A stretch of DNA of 64,000 bases, taken from positions 124,001 to 188,000 of the forward strand of contig NZ_JODM01000003.1 of the NCBI RefSeq assembly GCF_000717995.1, read 5' to 3'. Origin of the DNA: Streptomyces violaceorubidus (GTDB lineage: Bacteria > Actinomycetota > Actinomycetes > Streptomycetales > Streptomycetaceae). The notes beneath the pieces are model-generated. The model saw nothing but the letters and a program-made list of their open reading frames with translations, had not been told where the DNA came from and did no database searches. Each line of letters begins with the position of its first letter. Position 1 is the stretch's first letter. The translations under genes and the position numbers were made by a program. Shown here piece after piece: positions 53,743 through 61,960 of this stretch.

Positions 53743-54389
53743 CATGGGACTGGAGCGCGGTCTCCGACTTCCTGCCGCACTTCTGGGACGGCCTGCTGGT
53801 CACCCTGCAGATCCTGGTGCTCGGCTCGCTGGTCTCCTTCGGCGTCGGCCTGGTGTGGGCGCTGCTGATGCGGGTGCCGAGCCGCTGGGTGACCTGGCCG
53901 GTCGGTGCGGTCACCGAGTTCGTCCGCAACACCCCGCTGCTGGTGCAGCTGTTCTTCCTCTTCTACGTGCTGCCCGAGTGGGACATCACCTTCTCGGCGC
54001 TCACCACCGGTGTGGTCGCCATCGGGCTGCACTACTCGACGTACACGATGCAGGTCTACCGGGCCGGCATCGAGGGGGTGCCGGTCGGCCAGTGGGAGGC
54101 CGCGACGGCGCTGAACCTGCCGGTGCGGCGGACCTGGACGGCGGTCATCCTGCCGCAGGCGATCCGCCGGGTGACCCCCGCCCTCGGCAACTACGTGATC
54201 TCCATGCTGAAGGACACGCCGCTGCTGATGGCGATCACGGTGCTGGAGATGCTCGGCGAGGCACGGCTGTTCTCGCAGCAGAACTTCCAGTTCACCGAGC
54301 CCCTGACGGTGATCGGCGTGGCCTTCATCGTCATCTCCTACCTGGCCTCCCTTGCCCTGCGAGCCCTGGAGCGACGCCTTGCCCACTGA
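53739..54389 (+). CDS. ehuD: ABC permease EhuD-type
   Basis: The 216-aa second permease has the usual loop TEFVRNTPLLVQLFFLFYVLP and the EAA motif VGQWEAATALNLPVRRTWTAVILPQAIRRV. The GTG at 53739 overlaps the ehuC stop by 4 nt (GTGA). Upstream in-frame starts would overlap too far. It pairs with EhuC and the ATPase encoded next. Confidence 0.9.
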   Translation: MTWDWSAVSDFLPHFWDGLLVTLQILVLGSLVSFGVGLVWALLMRVPSRWVTWPVGAVTEFVRNTPLLVQLFFLFYVLPEWDITFSALTTGVVAIGLHYSTYTMQVYRAGIEGVPVGQWEAATALNLPVRRTWTAVILPQAIRRVTPALGNYVISMLKDTPLLMAITVLEMLGEARLFSQQNFQFTEPLTVIGVAFIVISYLASLALRALERRLAH

Positions 54390-55164
54390 CACTCTCCCCA
54401 ACCCCGAGAAGAGCCCCGCGCGCAGCTCCGGCGAGCTGATACGCCTGGAGCAGGTCACCAAGCGGTTCGGGGACAACACCGTCCTCGACCACCTGGACTT
54501 CTCCGTCGACGCCGGCAAGCACGTCACCCTGATCGGTCCCTCCGGTTCGGGCAAGACGACGATCCTCAGGCTGCTGATGACGCTCCTCAAGCCCGACGAG
54601 GGCACGATCACCGTGGACGGGCAGAAGCTCTTCCCGGCGACGGAGAAGGAGCGGCGCGAGGTCCGCAAGCAGATCGGGATGGTGTTCCAGCAGTTCAACC
54701 TGTTCCCGAACATGAGCGTCCTGCGCAACATCACCGAGGCGCCGGTCACGGTGCTCGGGATGCCCAAGGACGAGGCGGTGGAGCGGGCCAGGGGCCTGCT
54801 CGACATGGTGGGCCTGGCCGACAAGTGCGACGCCCGGCCGGCCCAGCTCTCCGGCGGCCAGCAGCAGCGGGTGGCGATCGCCCGGGCGCTGGCGATGCGG
54901 CCGAAGGTGCTGCTGCTCGACGAGGTGACCTCGGCGCTCGACCCGGAGCTGGTCGCGGGCGTCCTGGACCTGCTGCGGGACATCGCCCGCAGCACGGACA
55001 TCACCATGCTCTGCGTGACCCACGAGATGAACTTCGCCCGGGACATCTCGGACCAGGTCCTGATGTTCGACTCGGGCCGGGTCATCGAGGCCGGAGCGCC
55101 GGAGAAGATCTTCAGCGAGCCGGAGCACGACCGGACGCGGGAGTTTCTCAGCGCGGTCCTGTAA
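54379..55164 (+). CDS. ehuA: ABC ATPase EhuA-type
   Basis: The 261-aa ATPase has Walker A GPSGSGKTT, signature LSGGQQQRVAIARALA, Walker B VLLLDEVTSALD and the switch His in CVTHEMNFAR. It powers the EhuBCD importer. The TTG at 54379 with GGAG 7 nt upstream is preferred and overlaps ehuD by 11 nt. An upstream TTG at 54352 would enlarge the overlap. Confidence 0.93.
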   Translation: MPTDTLPNPEKSPARSSGELIRLEQVTKRFGDNTVLDHLDFSVDAGKHVTLIGPSGSGKTTILRLLMTLLKPDEGTITVDGQKLFPATEKERREVRKQIGMVFQQFNLFPNMSVLRNITEAPVTVLGMPKDEAVERARGLLDMVGLADKCDARPAQLSGGQQQRVAIARALAMRPKVLLLDEVTSALDPELVAGVLDLLRDIARSTDITMLCVTHEMNFARDISDQVLMFDSGRVIEAGAPEKIFSEPEHDRTREFLSAVL

Positions 55165-55345
55165 TTGCGCGGCGCGCCTGCCCCAACGTCCGAGGTCGCG
55201 AAGCTGGGGCAGGCTTCCGGCATATGCCGGTGAGCTTGCGCCGCAGATGGGGGCCCCGGAATCCGGTCAACACCCCCTCACCGGGGGCCCCTTGGCGGCT
55301 ATCGTGAACGCAGGGATGCACCAGCGAGCGCAGGGGGAGACCACC

Positions 55346-56104
55346 GTGGCGCTGCAGCACAAGCCGACCGCGCCGCACCACTCGGCCCAGGACGCCCTGC
55401 GCGTCCTGGAGACGGTGGCGCGGCACACCGCCGGTGTCACGGACACCGAGATCGGCCGCGGGAGCGGCCTCGACCGGGAGCGGCTGACCACGCTCCTGGG
55501 CATGCTGCGCCGCGAGGGCTACGTCGAGCAGACCGCCGACGGGGCGTACGTCACCGGGGAGGCGCTGGCCCGCCTCGGCTCGGCCCACGGCCGCGAGCAG
55601 GCCCTGCGCGAGAAGCTCCAGCGCACCCTGGACCGGCTGCGCGACTCGGTGGGCGCCGCCGTCTACATCAGCCGGTACGTCGACGGAGAGGTCAGCGTCA
55701 CCCAGTACGCCGACGGCCCGACCACGCCCCGGGTGAACGAGTGGGTGGACTTCCGCGTCTCGGCGCACGCCACGGCGGTGGGCAAGTCCCTGCTGACCCA
55801 GCTGGACCACGCGGGCCGCCGCGACCACCTGTCCCGGCACCGGATGGCCCGCCTGACCTCGCGCACGATCACCAGCGACAAGCTGCTGCTGTCCCGGCTG
55901 GAGTCGCAGCCGGCCACCGTGCCCGTCCTCGACCTCCAGGAGTACGCGGTGGGCACGGTCTGCGCGGCCGTGCCGATCACCGCCGGTTCCGCCGTGGGCT
56001 GCCTGGCCCTGTCGCTCCCGGTCGAGCACGCGCACCGGCTGCGCCGGGCCGCGGACGAGCTGAACCGGAGCGCGGCACCGGTGCTGCTCTCGCTGGCGAT
56101 CTAG
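55346..56104 (+). CDS. IclR-family regulator
   Basis: The protein of about 252 aa has an N-terminal winged helix (DALRVLETVARHTAGVTDTEIGRGSGLDRERLTTLL). A C-terminal effector domain follows with SVGAAVYISRYVDGEVSVTQY, VDFRVSAHATAVGKSLL and YAVGTVCAAVPI. It probably controls the importer and the catabolic genes beside it. GTG 55346 has GGGGGAG 6 nt upstream; ATG 55316 is an alternative. Confidence 0.88.
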   Translation: MALQHKPTAPHHSAQDALRVLETVARHTAGVTDTEIGRGSGLDRERLTTLLGMLRREGYVEQTADGAYVTGEALARLGSAHGREQALREKLQRTLDRLRDSVGAAVYISRYVDGEVSVTQYADGPTTPRVNEWVDFRVSAHATAVGKSLLTQLDHAGRRDHLSRHRMARLTSRTITSDKLLLSRLESQPATVPVLDLQEYAVGTVCAAVPITAGSAVGCLALSLPVEHAHRLRRAADELNRSAAPVLLSLAI

Positions 56105-56203
56105 GGCGTTTGGCGGCCGGTGAGGCACTGGTCACGAGCACTGCTCGGGAGCGGGTAGTATTTTCGTCGTCGCCGACCGCGGAGAGCGGACGGCGGGAGT
56201 CAT

Positions 56204-56277
56204 GCGCCGCTAGCTCAGTTGGTTAGAGCAGCTGACTCTTAATCAGCGGGTCCGGGGTTCGAGTCCCTGGCGGCGCA
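56204..56277 (+). tRNA. tRNA-Lys (CTT), copy 2
   Basis: The 74-nt gene is identical to copies 1 and 3, with anticodon CTT. It is followed by a strong terminator hairpin. CCA is not encoded. Confidence 0.97.
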
Positions 56278-56284
56278 CAGAAGG

Positions 56285-56315
56285 AAGAGCCCCCTCGCCG
56301 AGCGAGGGGGCTCTT
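56285..56315. terminator. Terminator between tRNA-Lys copy 2 and the LPMO gene
   Basis: A perfect 13-bp stem (56285-56297 with 56303-56315) has a 5-nt loop. It can serve both converging units. Confidence 0.88.
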
Positions 56316-56322
56316 GCGCTGT

Positions 56323-56928
56323 TCAGAAGGTGACGTCCGAGCACGCGTAGAACGCGTTGCCGGTGTCGTGGACCGTCCACACCGCGAGGATCACGTGGTG
56401 CCCGCTCAGCCCGGACGGCAGCGTGCCGCTGTGGGAGAGGGTGGCCGGGGGCTGCTGGCCCCCGTAGGGCACCGTGAAGAACGGGGTGAGGTTGAGGTCG
56501 GACCGGGACAGGTTGTGGCTCTGGTTCCAGCCCGGCTTGGTGACGTAGTACTTGAAGTCGGTCGTGGCGTGCCGGGCGGTGAACTGCCAGCGGAAGGTGT
56601 AGCTCTGCCCGCCGTTCACCTTGGTGGTGGGCCACGCCTGGCCGTTCGGCTGCTTGGGGCTGTCGAGCGCGGCGAACGACCCGTTGCCCGCGGAACAGAT
56701 CTTCCCGTCGGCCGGCCCGGAGGCCGGGAAGCCCTTGGGCCCCTCGACGCTCTGCGGCTCCCACTGGATGGCGCCGCACCCGCCGACCGTGCCGTTCTGG
56801 CACACCTTCTGCCGGCTGACCGGCAGGTCGGTGTAGCCGTGACCGCTGGCGCCGCCGGACGAGAGCACGAGGGCTCCGGTGGTCGCCATGCCCAGCGCCG
56901 CGGCGTACAACTTGGTCCTTGTGCGCAT
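56323..56928 (-). CDS. Secreted AA10 lytic polysaccharide monooxygenase
   Basis: The 201-aa copper enzyme oxidises chitin or cellulose. After the signal (MRTRTKLYAAALGMATTGALVLSSGGASG) the mature protein starts HGYTDLPVSR. Its N-terminal His and the His in FTARHATTDFKYY would form the copper-binding brace. It has no extra binding module. It carries four cysteines (QKVCQNGTVGGCGAIQ, KICSAG, ACSDVTF). The DasR-type site upstream argues for chitin/GlcNAc control. Confidence 0.93.
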   Translation of the reverse strand: MRTRTKLYAAALGMATTGALVLSSGGASGHGYTDLPVSRQKVCQNGTVGGCGAIQWEPQSVEGPKGFPASGPADGKICSAGNGSFAALDSPKQPNGQAWPTTKVNGGQSYTFRWQFTARHATTDFKYYVTKPGWNQSHNLSRSDLNLTPFFTVPYGGQQPPATLSHSGTLPSGLSGHHVILAVWTVHDTGNAFYACSDVTF

Positions 56929-56970
56929 ACTGCTGCTCCCTGTGACGTGTGGGGAAGTTCAGTGAGCCGT

Positions 56971-56986
56971 GCAGGTCTAGACCAAG
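56971..56986. promoter_or_regulatory. DasR-responsive element (dre) before the LPMO gene
   Basis: The core GGTCTAGACC at 56974-56983 is a perfect palindrome. The 16-mer on the minus strand resembles the dre consensus ACTGGTCTAGACCACT. It is 43 nt before the start codon. DasR is the GlcNAc-responsive GntR repressor of chitinolytic genes in Streptomyces. Confidence 0.82.
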
Positions 56987-57057
56987 TTCAGATTATTGCC
57001 GGTAGTTGAACATGTCCATACCAAAGGCGGAACCCGCCGCCCGTCCGCGGCGGCGGG

Positions 57058-58317
57058 TCAGGCCCCCGTGTCCCCGCGCCCCGCGCAGAACGCCACCGTC
57101 AGGTCCTTGACCAGTACCTTGCGTTCGTAGTCGTCCAGTTCGACCAGTCCGCGCATGGTCAGCCGGGTCACCGTGTCCTCCACCGAGTCCACGACCGAGG
57201 TGAGCACGCTCGCCCGCTGCGCCGCGTCCAGCGCGGCGATCCGGCGCCGGTGCATCGCCGCGGCGACCTCGGGGGCGTACTCCACCCGGACCGGGCGCAC
57301 CGAGAACACCTCCAGGCCGACCGGCGCCGCGTCCGCCGCCACCAGCCGGGTCAGCGTGTCGCCGGCCACGTCCGCCGAGCTGCGGACCGTGCCGAGCGGC
57401 TCCACCGGGACCCGGGCCAGCGCCGCCTCGACGCACTCGCGCAGATAGGTCTCGTGGTCCTCGACGCCCAGCGTGGCCTTCGCGGTGTCCCGCACCCGCC
57501 ACACCACCAGCGTCACCACCCTGAGCGCCACCCCGTTGCCGTCGGCGGCGGGCATCGGCTCGCTGCGCCAGTGCCGCAGCCGCACGTCCACGCGGCGGCG
57601 CAGCAGCAGCGGGTTCACCCACATCAGACCGGTGCGCCGCACCGTCCCCCGGTAGCGGCCGAACAGGCCGAGCACCCAGGCCCGTCCGGTCCGGCCCCGG
57701 GCCAGCCCGCCGAACCCGAACATCCCCAGCGCCCCCGCCGCCGCGTACGCCGCCCACTGCGCGGGGCCGAGCCCGGCGCCCGCGTACGCCGGCAGCCCGA
57801 GCGCCTGGGCCGCGAGCGGTGGGACGAGCCCGGCCCACCAGGAGGTGGCCGCGCACCCGGCCGCCCCGCACAGACCGGCGGCCACGCCCGCGGCGCCGGG
57901 CAGCACCCTGGCAGGACGTTCCGTCAGCTCCGGGTCCACCTGCGGTGCGGGCCGCGGTCGCGCGACGACGGGGCGCCGTGTGCTCGGCCGCTCTCCCGAC
58001 CGCTCCCCGGCCCCCTGCCGCCGCGCGACGACCGCGGGCCGCAGCGGCACCGCCGCCGGGTCGGGGTCGTCGCGGAACAGCAGGTGGACCGGGATCTCGG
58101 TAGTGGCCTCGTTGTGGATGAGCCGGGCGGACCGCGGACCGGTCGCCGCCCCCGCCGCGGGCTGGTCCGGCGCCGGCACGGGTGCCGGAGCGGGGGCCGG
58201 TGCCGCGCTCCGGAGATCCGTGGCCGGTGCGGCCGGTGCGACCGACGCGGCCGATACGGCTGATGCCGTGGACGCGGCCGATGCCGTGGACGTCGTGGAT
58301 GTCGTGTTCGTACTCAT
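57058..58317 (-). CDS. SPFH/band-7 domain membrane protein
   Basis: The 419-aa protein has a long low-complexity Ser/Thr/Ala/Pro N-terminus (about 1-60). Two or three hydrophobic segments follow (GVAAGLCGAAGCAATSWWAGL, AAYAAAGALGMFGFGGLA). The C-terminal SPFH domain has GLMWVNPLLLRRRVDVRLRHW, VALRVVTLVVWRVRDTAKATLGV and APVGLEVFSVRPVRVEYAPEVAAAM. It may form membrane microdomains, but its role is unknown. The GC-rich repeat at its 5' end looks evolutionarily loose. Confidence 0.88.
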   Translation of the reverse strand: MSTNTTSTTSTASAASTASAVSAASVAPAAPATDLRSAAPAPAPAPVPAPDQPAAGAATGPRSARLIHNEATTEIPVHLLFRDDPDPAAVPLRPAVVARRQGAGERSGERPSTRRPVVARPRPAPQVDPELTERPARVLPGAAGVAAGLCGAAGCAATSWWAGLVPPLAAQALGLPAYAGAGLGPAQWAAYAAAGALGMFGFGGLARGRTGRAWVLGLFGRYRGTVRRTGLMWVNPLLLRRRVDVRLRHWRSEPMPAADGNGVALRVVTLVVWRVRDTAKATLGVEDHETYLRECVEAALARVPVEPLGTVRSSADVAGDTLTRLVAADAAPVGLEVFSVRPVRVEYAPEVAAAMHRRRIAALDAAQRASVLTSVVDSVEDTVTRLTMRGLVELDDYERKVLVKDLTVAFCAGRGDTGA

Positions 58318-58373
58318 GCGTGCTCCAGCCTCCGCGCCAGACGCGTCATGAACGGGTGATCACCCCGGTGCGG

Positions 58374-59429
58374 TCAGGAGAAGAGCCGCCGCCAGGTCTC
58401 CGGGCCCGGGTGGCCGTCCGCCGCTCCGCCGCGCCAGCCCTGGGCGCGCTGGAAGGCCTGGACGCCCCGCCGGTCCGCCTCGCCCCAGCGCGGACCCGGG
58501 CCCTTCGTGTAGTGCGCGCCGAACCCCTTCTTCACCAGCTGCCTGCCGAGCCGGGTGACGTACGGGTTGTCCGCGCCCGGCGCGAACATCGCCCGTCCGG
58601 GGTATCCGGCCGTCTGGTGGGAGGAGGGGCCGCCCGCGGCCACGGGCGCCTCCTCCTCGGCGCCCGCCGTGCCCGCCTTGGCCGCCGTGACCCCCTTGTA
58701 GCGGTACGGCAGGTACTTGGCGGAGTTGTTCCAGTAGGCGTAGGGCGTGTCGAGTCTGCGGGTGTGCGGCGGGGTCTGCTCGTACGCCGTGTAGGCGGTG
58801 TGCGTGCCGTCCGTCCAGCCGCCGAAGATCACCACGTGGGAGCCCTCCTGGGGGTCGGCCGCGTTGTGGAAGAGCAGGATGTCGCCGGGCTGGAGCTCCT
58901 CCTTGGTGATGCGGTCGGCGACGGTGGCGAGGCTTCCGGTCCATTCGTTGGCGGGTAGCTTCCAGGCCATCGACACGAAGCCCGAGCAGTCCTGCCGGTA
59001 ACCGTCGGACCAGTAGGCGGTCATGCTGTACGGGACCTTCGCGGCCACCCAGGTCGCGGCCCGCTCGATGATCTCCGTACGGGTGATGCCGGCCAGCTCC
59101 GCACCGGCCGGGGGCACCGCGGGCCGGCCGGTCGCACCGTGCAGCGGGGCCCGGGGCCCCTGGGGGGTGCCGGGCTCGTCACCGGCGGGGACGCCCGGGC
59201 GCTCGGGGGCGTGGGCGGCCGCGGGGAGCGCCGCCGCCTGCCCGGCGCCGAGGGCGGACACGGCGGTGGCGGAAGCGGCGGCGGTGGCCACGACCAGCGC
59301 GCGGTACGCCGCCGGATGGGCGAGCGCGCGACCGGCCGGGGCATGCGGCAGGACGCGCCGCCAGTGGCGGCAGCCCGAGCAGTCGCAGTCGCTCGCGGGC
59401 TCGATCTCCTCGAATACGGGAGTCTCCAT
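58374..59429 (-). CDS. NlpC/P60-like and peptidoglycan-binding protein
   Basis: The 351-aa protein begins with a Cys-rich segment (CDCSGCRHWRR) and a hydrophobic stretch (ALVVATAAASATAVSALGA), probably a membrane anchor or signal. A domain with YRQDCSGFVSMAWKLP then gives the Cys of an NlpC/P60-like fold, with GSHVVIFGGW supplying His. A C-terminal peptidoglycan-binding module (ADRRGVQAFQRAQGWRG ... GPETWRRLF) follows. It probably binds or remodels cell wall. A third catalytic residue could not be assigned. Confidence 0.82.
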   Translation of the reverse strand: METPVFEEIEPASDCDCSGCRHWRRVLPHAPAGRALAHPAAYRALVVATAAASATAVSALGAGQAAALPAAAHAPERPGVPAGDEPGTPQGPRAPLHGATGRPAVPPAGAELAGITRTEIIERAATWVAAKVPYSMTAYWSDGYRQDCSGFVSMAWKLPANEWTGSLATVADRITKEELQPGDILLFHNAADPQEGSHVVIFGGWTDGTHTAYTAYEQTPPHTRRLDTPYAYWNNSAKYLPYRYKGVTAAKAGTAGAEEEAPVAAGGPSSHQTAGYPGRAMFAPGADNPYVTRLGRQLVKKGFGAHYTKGPGPRWGEADRRGVQAFQRAQGWRGGAADGHPGPETWRRLFS

Positions 59430-59626
59430 GCGATTCCCCTCACACTCCCGGTGGGCAGGTCCGCGACGGTGCGCTTCGGTACATGTCGGTCAGTTTCGCA
59501 ACTGTCCACATCACGCGCATGTTGACGGTCCGAATGATGTACCCGGCCGGGGCGGCCGGCGGGCGGGCGCCGCCGGCGTGGTCCGGAGCACCGGTCGGCG
59601 TCGGGTAGAGTTGTGCAGGTCAGCAG

Positions 59627-59700
59627 GCGCCGCTAGCTCAGTTGGTTAGAGCAGCTGACTCTTAATCAGCGGGTCCGGGGTTCGAGTCCCTGGCGGCGCA
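59627..59700 (+). tRNA. tRNA-Lys (CTT), copy 3
   Basis: The 74-nt gene is identical to copies 1 and 2. The 8 nt upstream (GTCAGCAG) also match copy 1. A hairpin terminator follows. Confidence 0.97.
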
Positions 59701-59708
59701 CCGACGAT

Positions 59709-59741
59709 CGAAGGCCCTCCGTACCACACGGGGGGCCTTCG
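59709..59741 (+). terminator. Terminator after tRNA-Lys copy 3
   Basis: A 14-bp stem (59709-59722 with 59728-59741, one G-U) has a 5-nt loop. Confidence 0.85.
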
Positions 59742-59992
59742 GTGTGTCCGGTGCCGGGACGTCTTGCGATCATGACGAACGCCGTAGAACCCTGGTCCGG
59801 TTGGGGCCGGGCGCCGGGGGGATGCCGAGGGGGGCATCATGCAACCGGGGGTCGCCATTCCATGTCTATATAAGGTGTGGATGCCGTGGTGACAGTGACC
59901 CACCACTGTGACGGCCGTGACGGTCGAGGGGGACCGGAGCAGGCGAAGGAAGCGACGAAACACGCATGACCCGCGTGTGGGGGGAATGACTC
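59742..59992. other. Upstream region of cslA (no gene seen)
   Basis: This 251-bp stretch between the tRNA terminator and cslA has no convincing gene. A GGGGGAATGACTC element precedes the cslA ATG as ribosome site. A promoter could not be placed with confidence. Confidence 0.45.
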
Positions 59993-61960
59993 ATGACGTC
60001 GACGCCGACGGGCGCCGGGCCGGACCACGACCCGTCCCAGACCACCCAGCTCAGGGTGCCCGGGCAGCGGAACTGGAACACCGGTTCGTTCCGCCGGATA
60101 AAGAAGACGCTCCCGAAGTACGACTACGAGCACTACAGCCGCCTCGCGGGCCCCCTCACCCAGCCCGATCCGAACCGGCCGTACCGGGTGCAGTACCGCT
60201 CGCTGATCTCGCAGGAACCGCACCGCATCCGGGTCGCCCTGATGCTGGCCGCCGCGCCGCTGCTGTCGGTGGTGCTGCTGGTCTGGCTGCTCCAGCCCGA
60301 GCACTGGACGGAGCGCGACTACCCCGCCTTCTCCTGGCTGCCCGCGCTCGACATCGTGATGCTCGTCGCGATCGGCCTGATCGAGCTGTTCCGCTGTCTC
60401 AACGTGCTGTCGAACGCGCACGCCACCCTGGTCGCCCGCGACCCGGTCCCGGTGGTGCCCGAGACCGGCACCCGGGTCGCCTTCCTCACCTCCTTCGTGC
60501 CCGGCAAGGAGCCGCTGGAGATGGTGACGAGGACCCTGGAGGCGGCCGTGAAGATCCGCCACCGCGGCCCGATGCACGTCTGGCTCCTCGACGAGGGCGA
60601 CGACCCGGAGGTGAAGGAGGTGTGCGCGCGCCTGGGCGTGCACCACTTCTCCCGCAAGGGCGTCGCACACTGGAACCAGGCGAAGGGCCCGCACCGCGCC
60701 AAGACCAAGCACGGCAACTACAACGCCTGGCTGGAGGCGCACGGCGACGACTACGACTTCTTCGCCTCCGTCGACACCGACCACGTGCCGCTGCCCAACT
60801 ACCTGGAGCGGATGCTCGGCTTCTTCCGCGACCCGGACGTCGGCTTCGTCATCGGCCCGCAGGTCTACGGCAACTACGACAACCCGATCACCAAGGCCGC
60901 CGAGTCGCAGCAGTTCCTCTTCCACGCGCTGATCCAGCGCGCCGGCAACCGCTACGGCGGTCCGATGTTCGTCGGCACCTCCAACGCGGTGCGCATCAGG
61001 GCGCTCAAGCAGATCGGCGGCCTGTACGACTCGATCACCGAGGACATGGCGACCGGGTTCGAGATGCACCGCCACAAGAACCCGGCCACCGGCCGCAAGT
61101 GGCGCTCGGTCTACACCCCGGACGTGCTCGCGGTCGGCGAGGGCCCGAACGCCTGGACGGACTTCTTCACCCAGCAGATGCGCTGGTCGCGAGGGACGTA
61201 CGAGACGATCCTCAAGCAGTACTGGAAGGGCTGGTACTCGCTGCCGCCGAGCAAGCTCTTCAACTACACGATGATGATCATCTTCTACCCGATGTCGGCC
61301 CTGAACTGGATCCTGGCGGCGCTGAGCTGCTGCCTGTTCCTGGGCCTGGGCGCATCCGGCGTCAACATCGACCCGACGGTCTGGCTGATGCTCTACGGCA
61401 ACGCCTCCGCGCTCCAGATCGGCCTGTACGTCTGGAACCGGCGCCACAACGTCTCCCCGCACGAGCCGGAGGGCTCCGGCGGTGTGGCCGGCATGATCAT
61501 GTCCGCGCTGTCGGCGCCGCTGTACGCGAAGGCGCTCATCGACTCCCTGCTGCGCCGCAAGAGCAAGTTCGTGGTGACCCCGAAGGGCGACTCGGCCAGC
61601 CCGGACACCCTCTTCGGCACCTTCCGCTACCACTGGTACTTCATCGTGATCTTCGCCGGCTCGATCACCGCCGGCCTCGTCCTCGGTCACGCGCACCCCG
61701 CGATGGTCATCTGGGCGACCTTCGCGCTGCTGATCACCGCGTCGCCGATGTTCGCCTGGCGCCACGAGCTGAGGAAGGCGAAGAAGCGACCGCCGGTCGC
61801 GGCGGCGGAGCCCGCGCCGTGGGTCCCGTCGCAGCAGCCGCACGCACGACACGCGGCGCACGCACCGCGGCAGAGGCCCGACTGGGCCGCCTCCGCCGAC
61901 GGGGGCGACGACCAGACCATGCAGATCGCCCTTGGTGGACTTGGGGGACGTAAGGAATGA
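59993..61960 (+). CDS. cslA: Cellulose-synthase-like glycosyltransferase CslA
   Basis: The 655-aa membrane GT2 enzyme makes a beta-glycan at hyphal tips in Streptomyces. Two membrane segments near residues 80-140 precede the catalytic domain: VWLLDEGDD, the DxD motif ASVDTDHVP, TED in SITEDMATGFEM, and QQMRWSRGT, the Q(Q/R)xRW motif. Further membrane segments follow. ATG 59993 has GGGGGAA upstream. It overlaps glxA by 4 nt (ATGA), so the two are coupled. Confidence 0.94.
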   Translation: MTSTPTGAGPDHDPSQTTQLRVPGQRNWNTGSFRRIKKTLPKYDYEHYSRLAGPLTQPDPNRPYRVQYRSLISQEPHRIRVALMLAAAPLLSVVLLVWLLQPEHWTERDYPAFSWLPALDIVMLVAIGLIELFRCLNVLSNAHATLVARDPVPVVPETGTRVAFLTSFVPGKEPLEMVTRTLEAAVKIRHRGPMHVWLLDEGDDPEVKEVCARLGVHHFSRKGVAHWNQAKGPHRAKTKHGNYNAWLEAHGDDYDFFASVDTDHVPLPNYLERMLGFFRDPDVGFVIGPQVYGNYDNPITKAAESQQFLFHALIQRAGNRYGGPMFVGTSNAVRIRALKQIGGLYDSITEDMATGFEMHRHKNPATGRKWRSVYTPDVLAVGEGPNAWTDFFTQQMRWSRGTYETILKQYWKGWYSLPPSKLFNYTMMIIFYPMSALNWILAALSCCLFLGLGASGVNIDPTVWLMLYGNASALQIGLYVWNRRHNVSPHEPEGSGGVAGMIMSALSAPLYAKALIDSLLRRKSKFVVTPKGDSASPDTLFGTFRYHWYFIVIFAGSITAGLVLGHAHPAMVIWATFALLITASPMFAWRHELRKAKKRPPVAAAEPAPWVPSQQPHARHAAHAPRQRPDWAASADGGDDQTMQIALGGLGGRKE

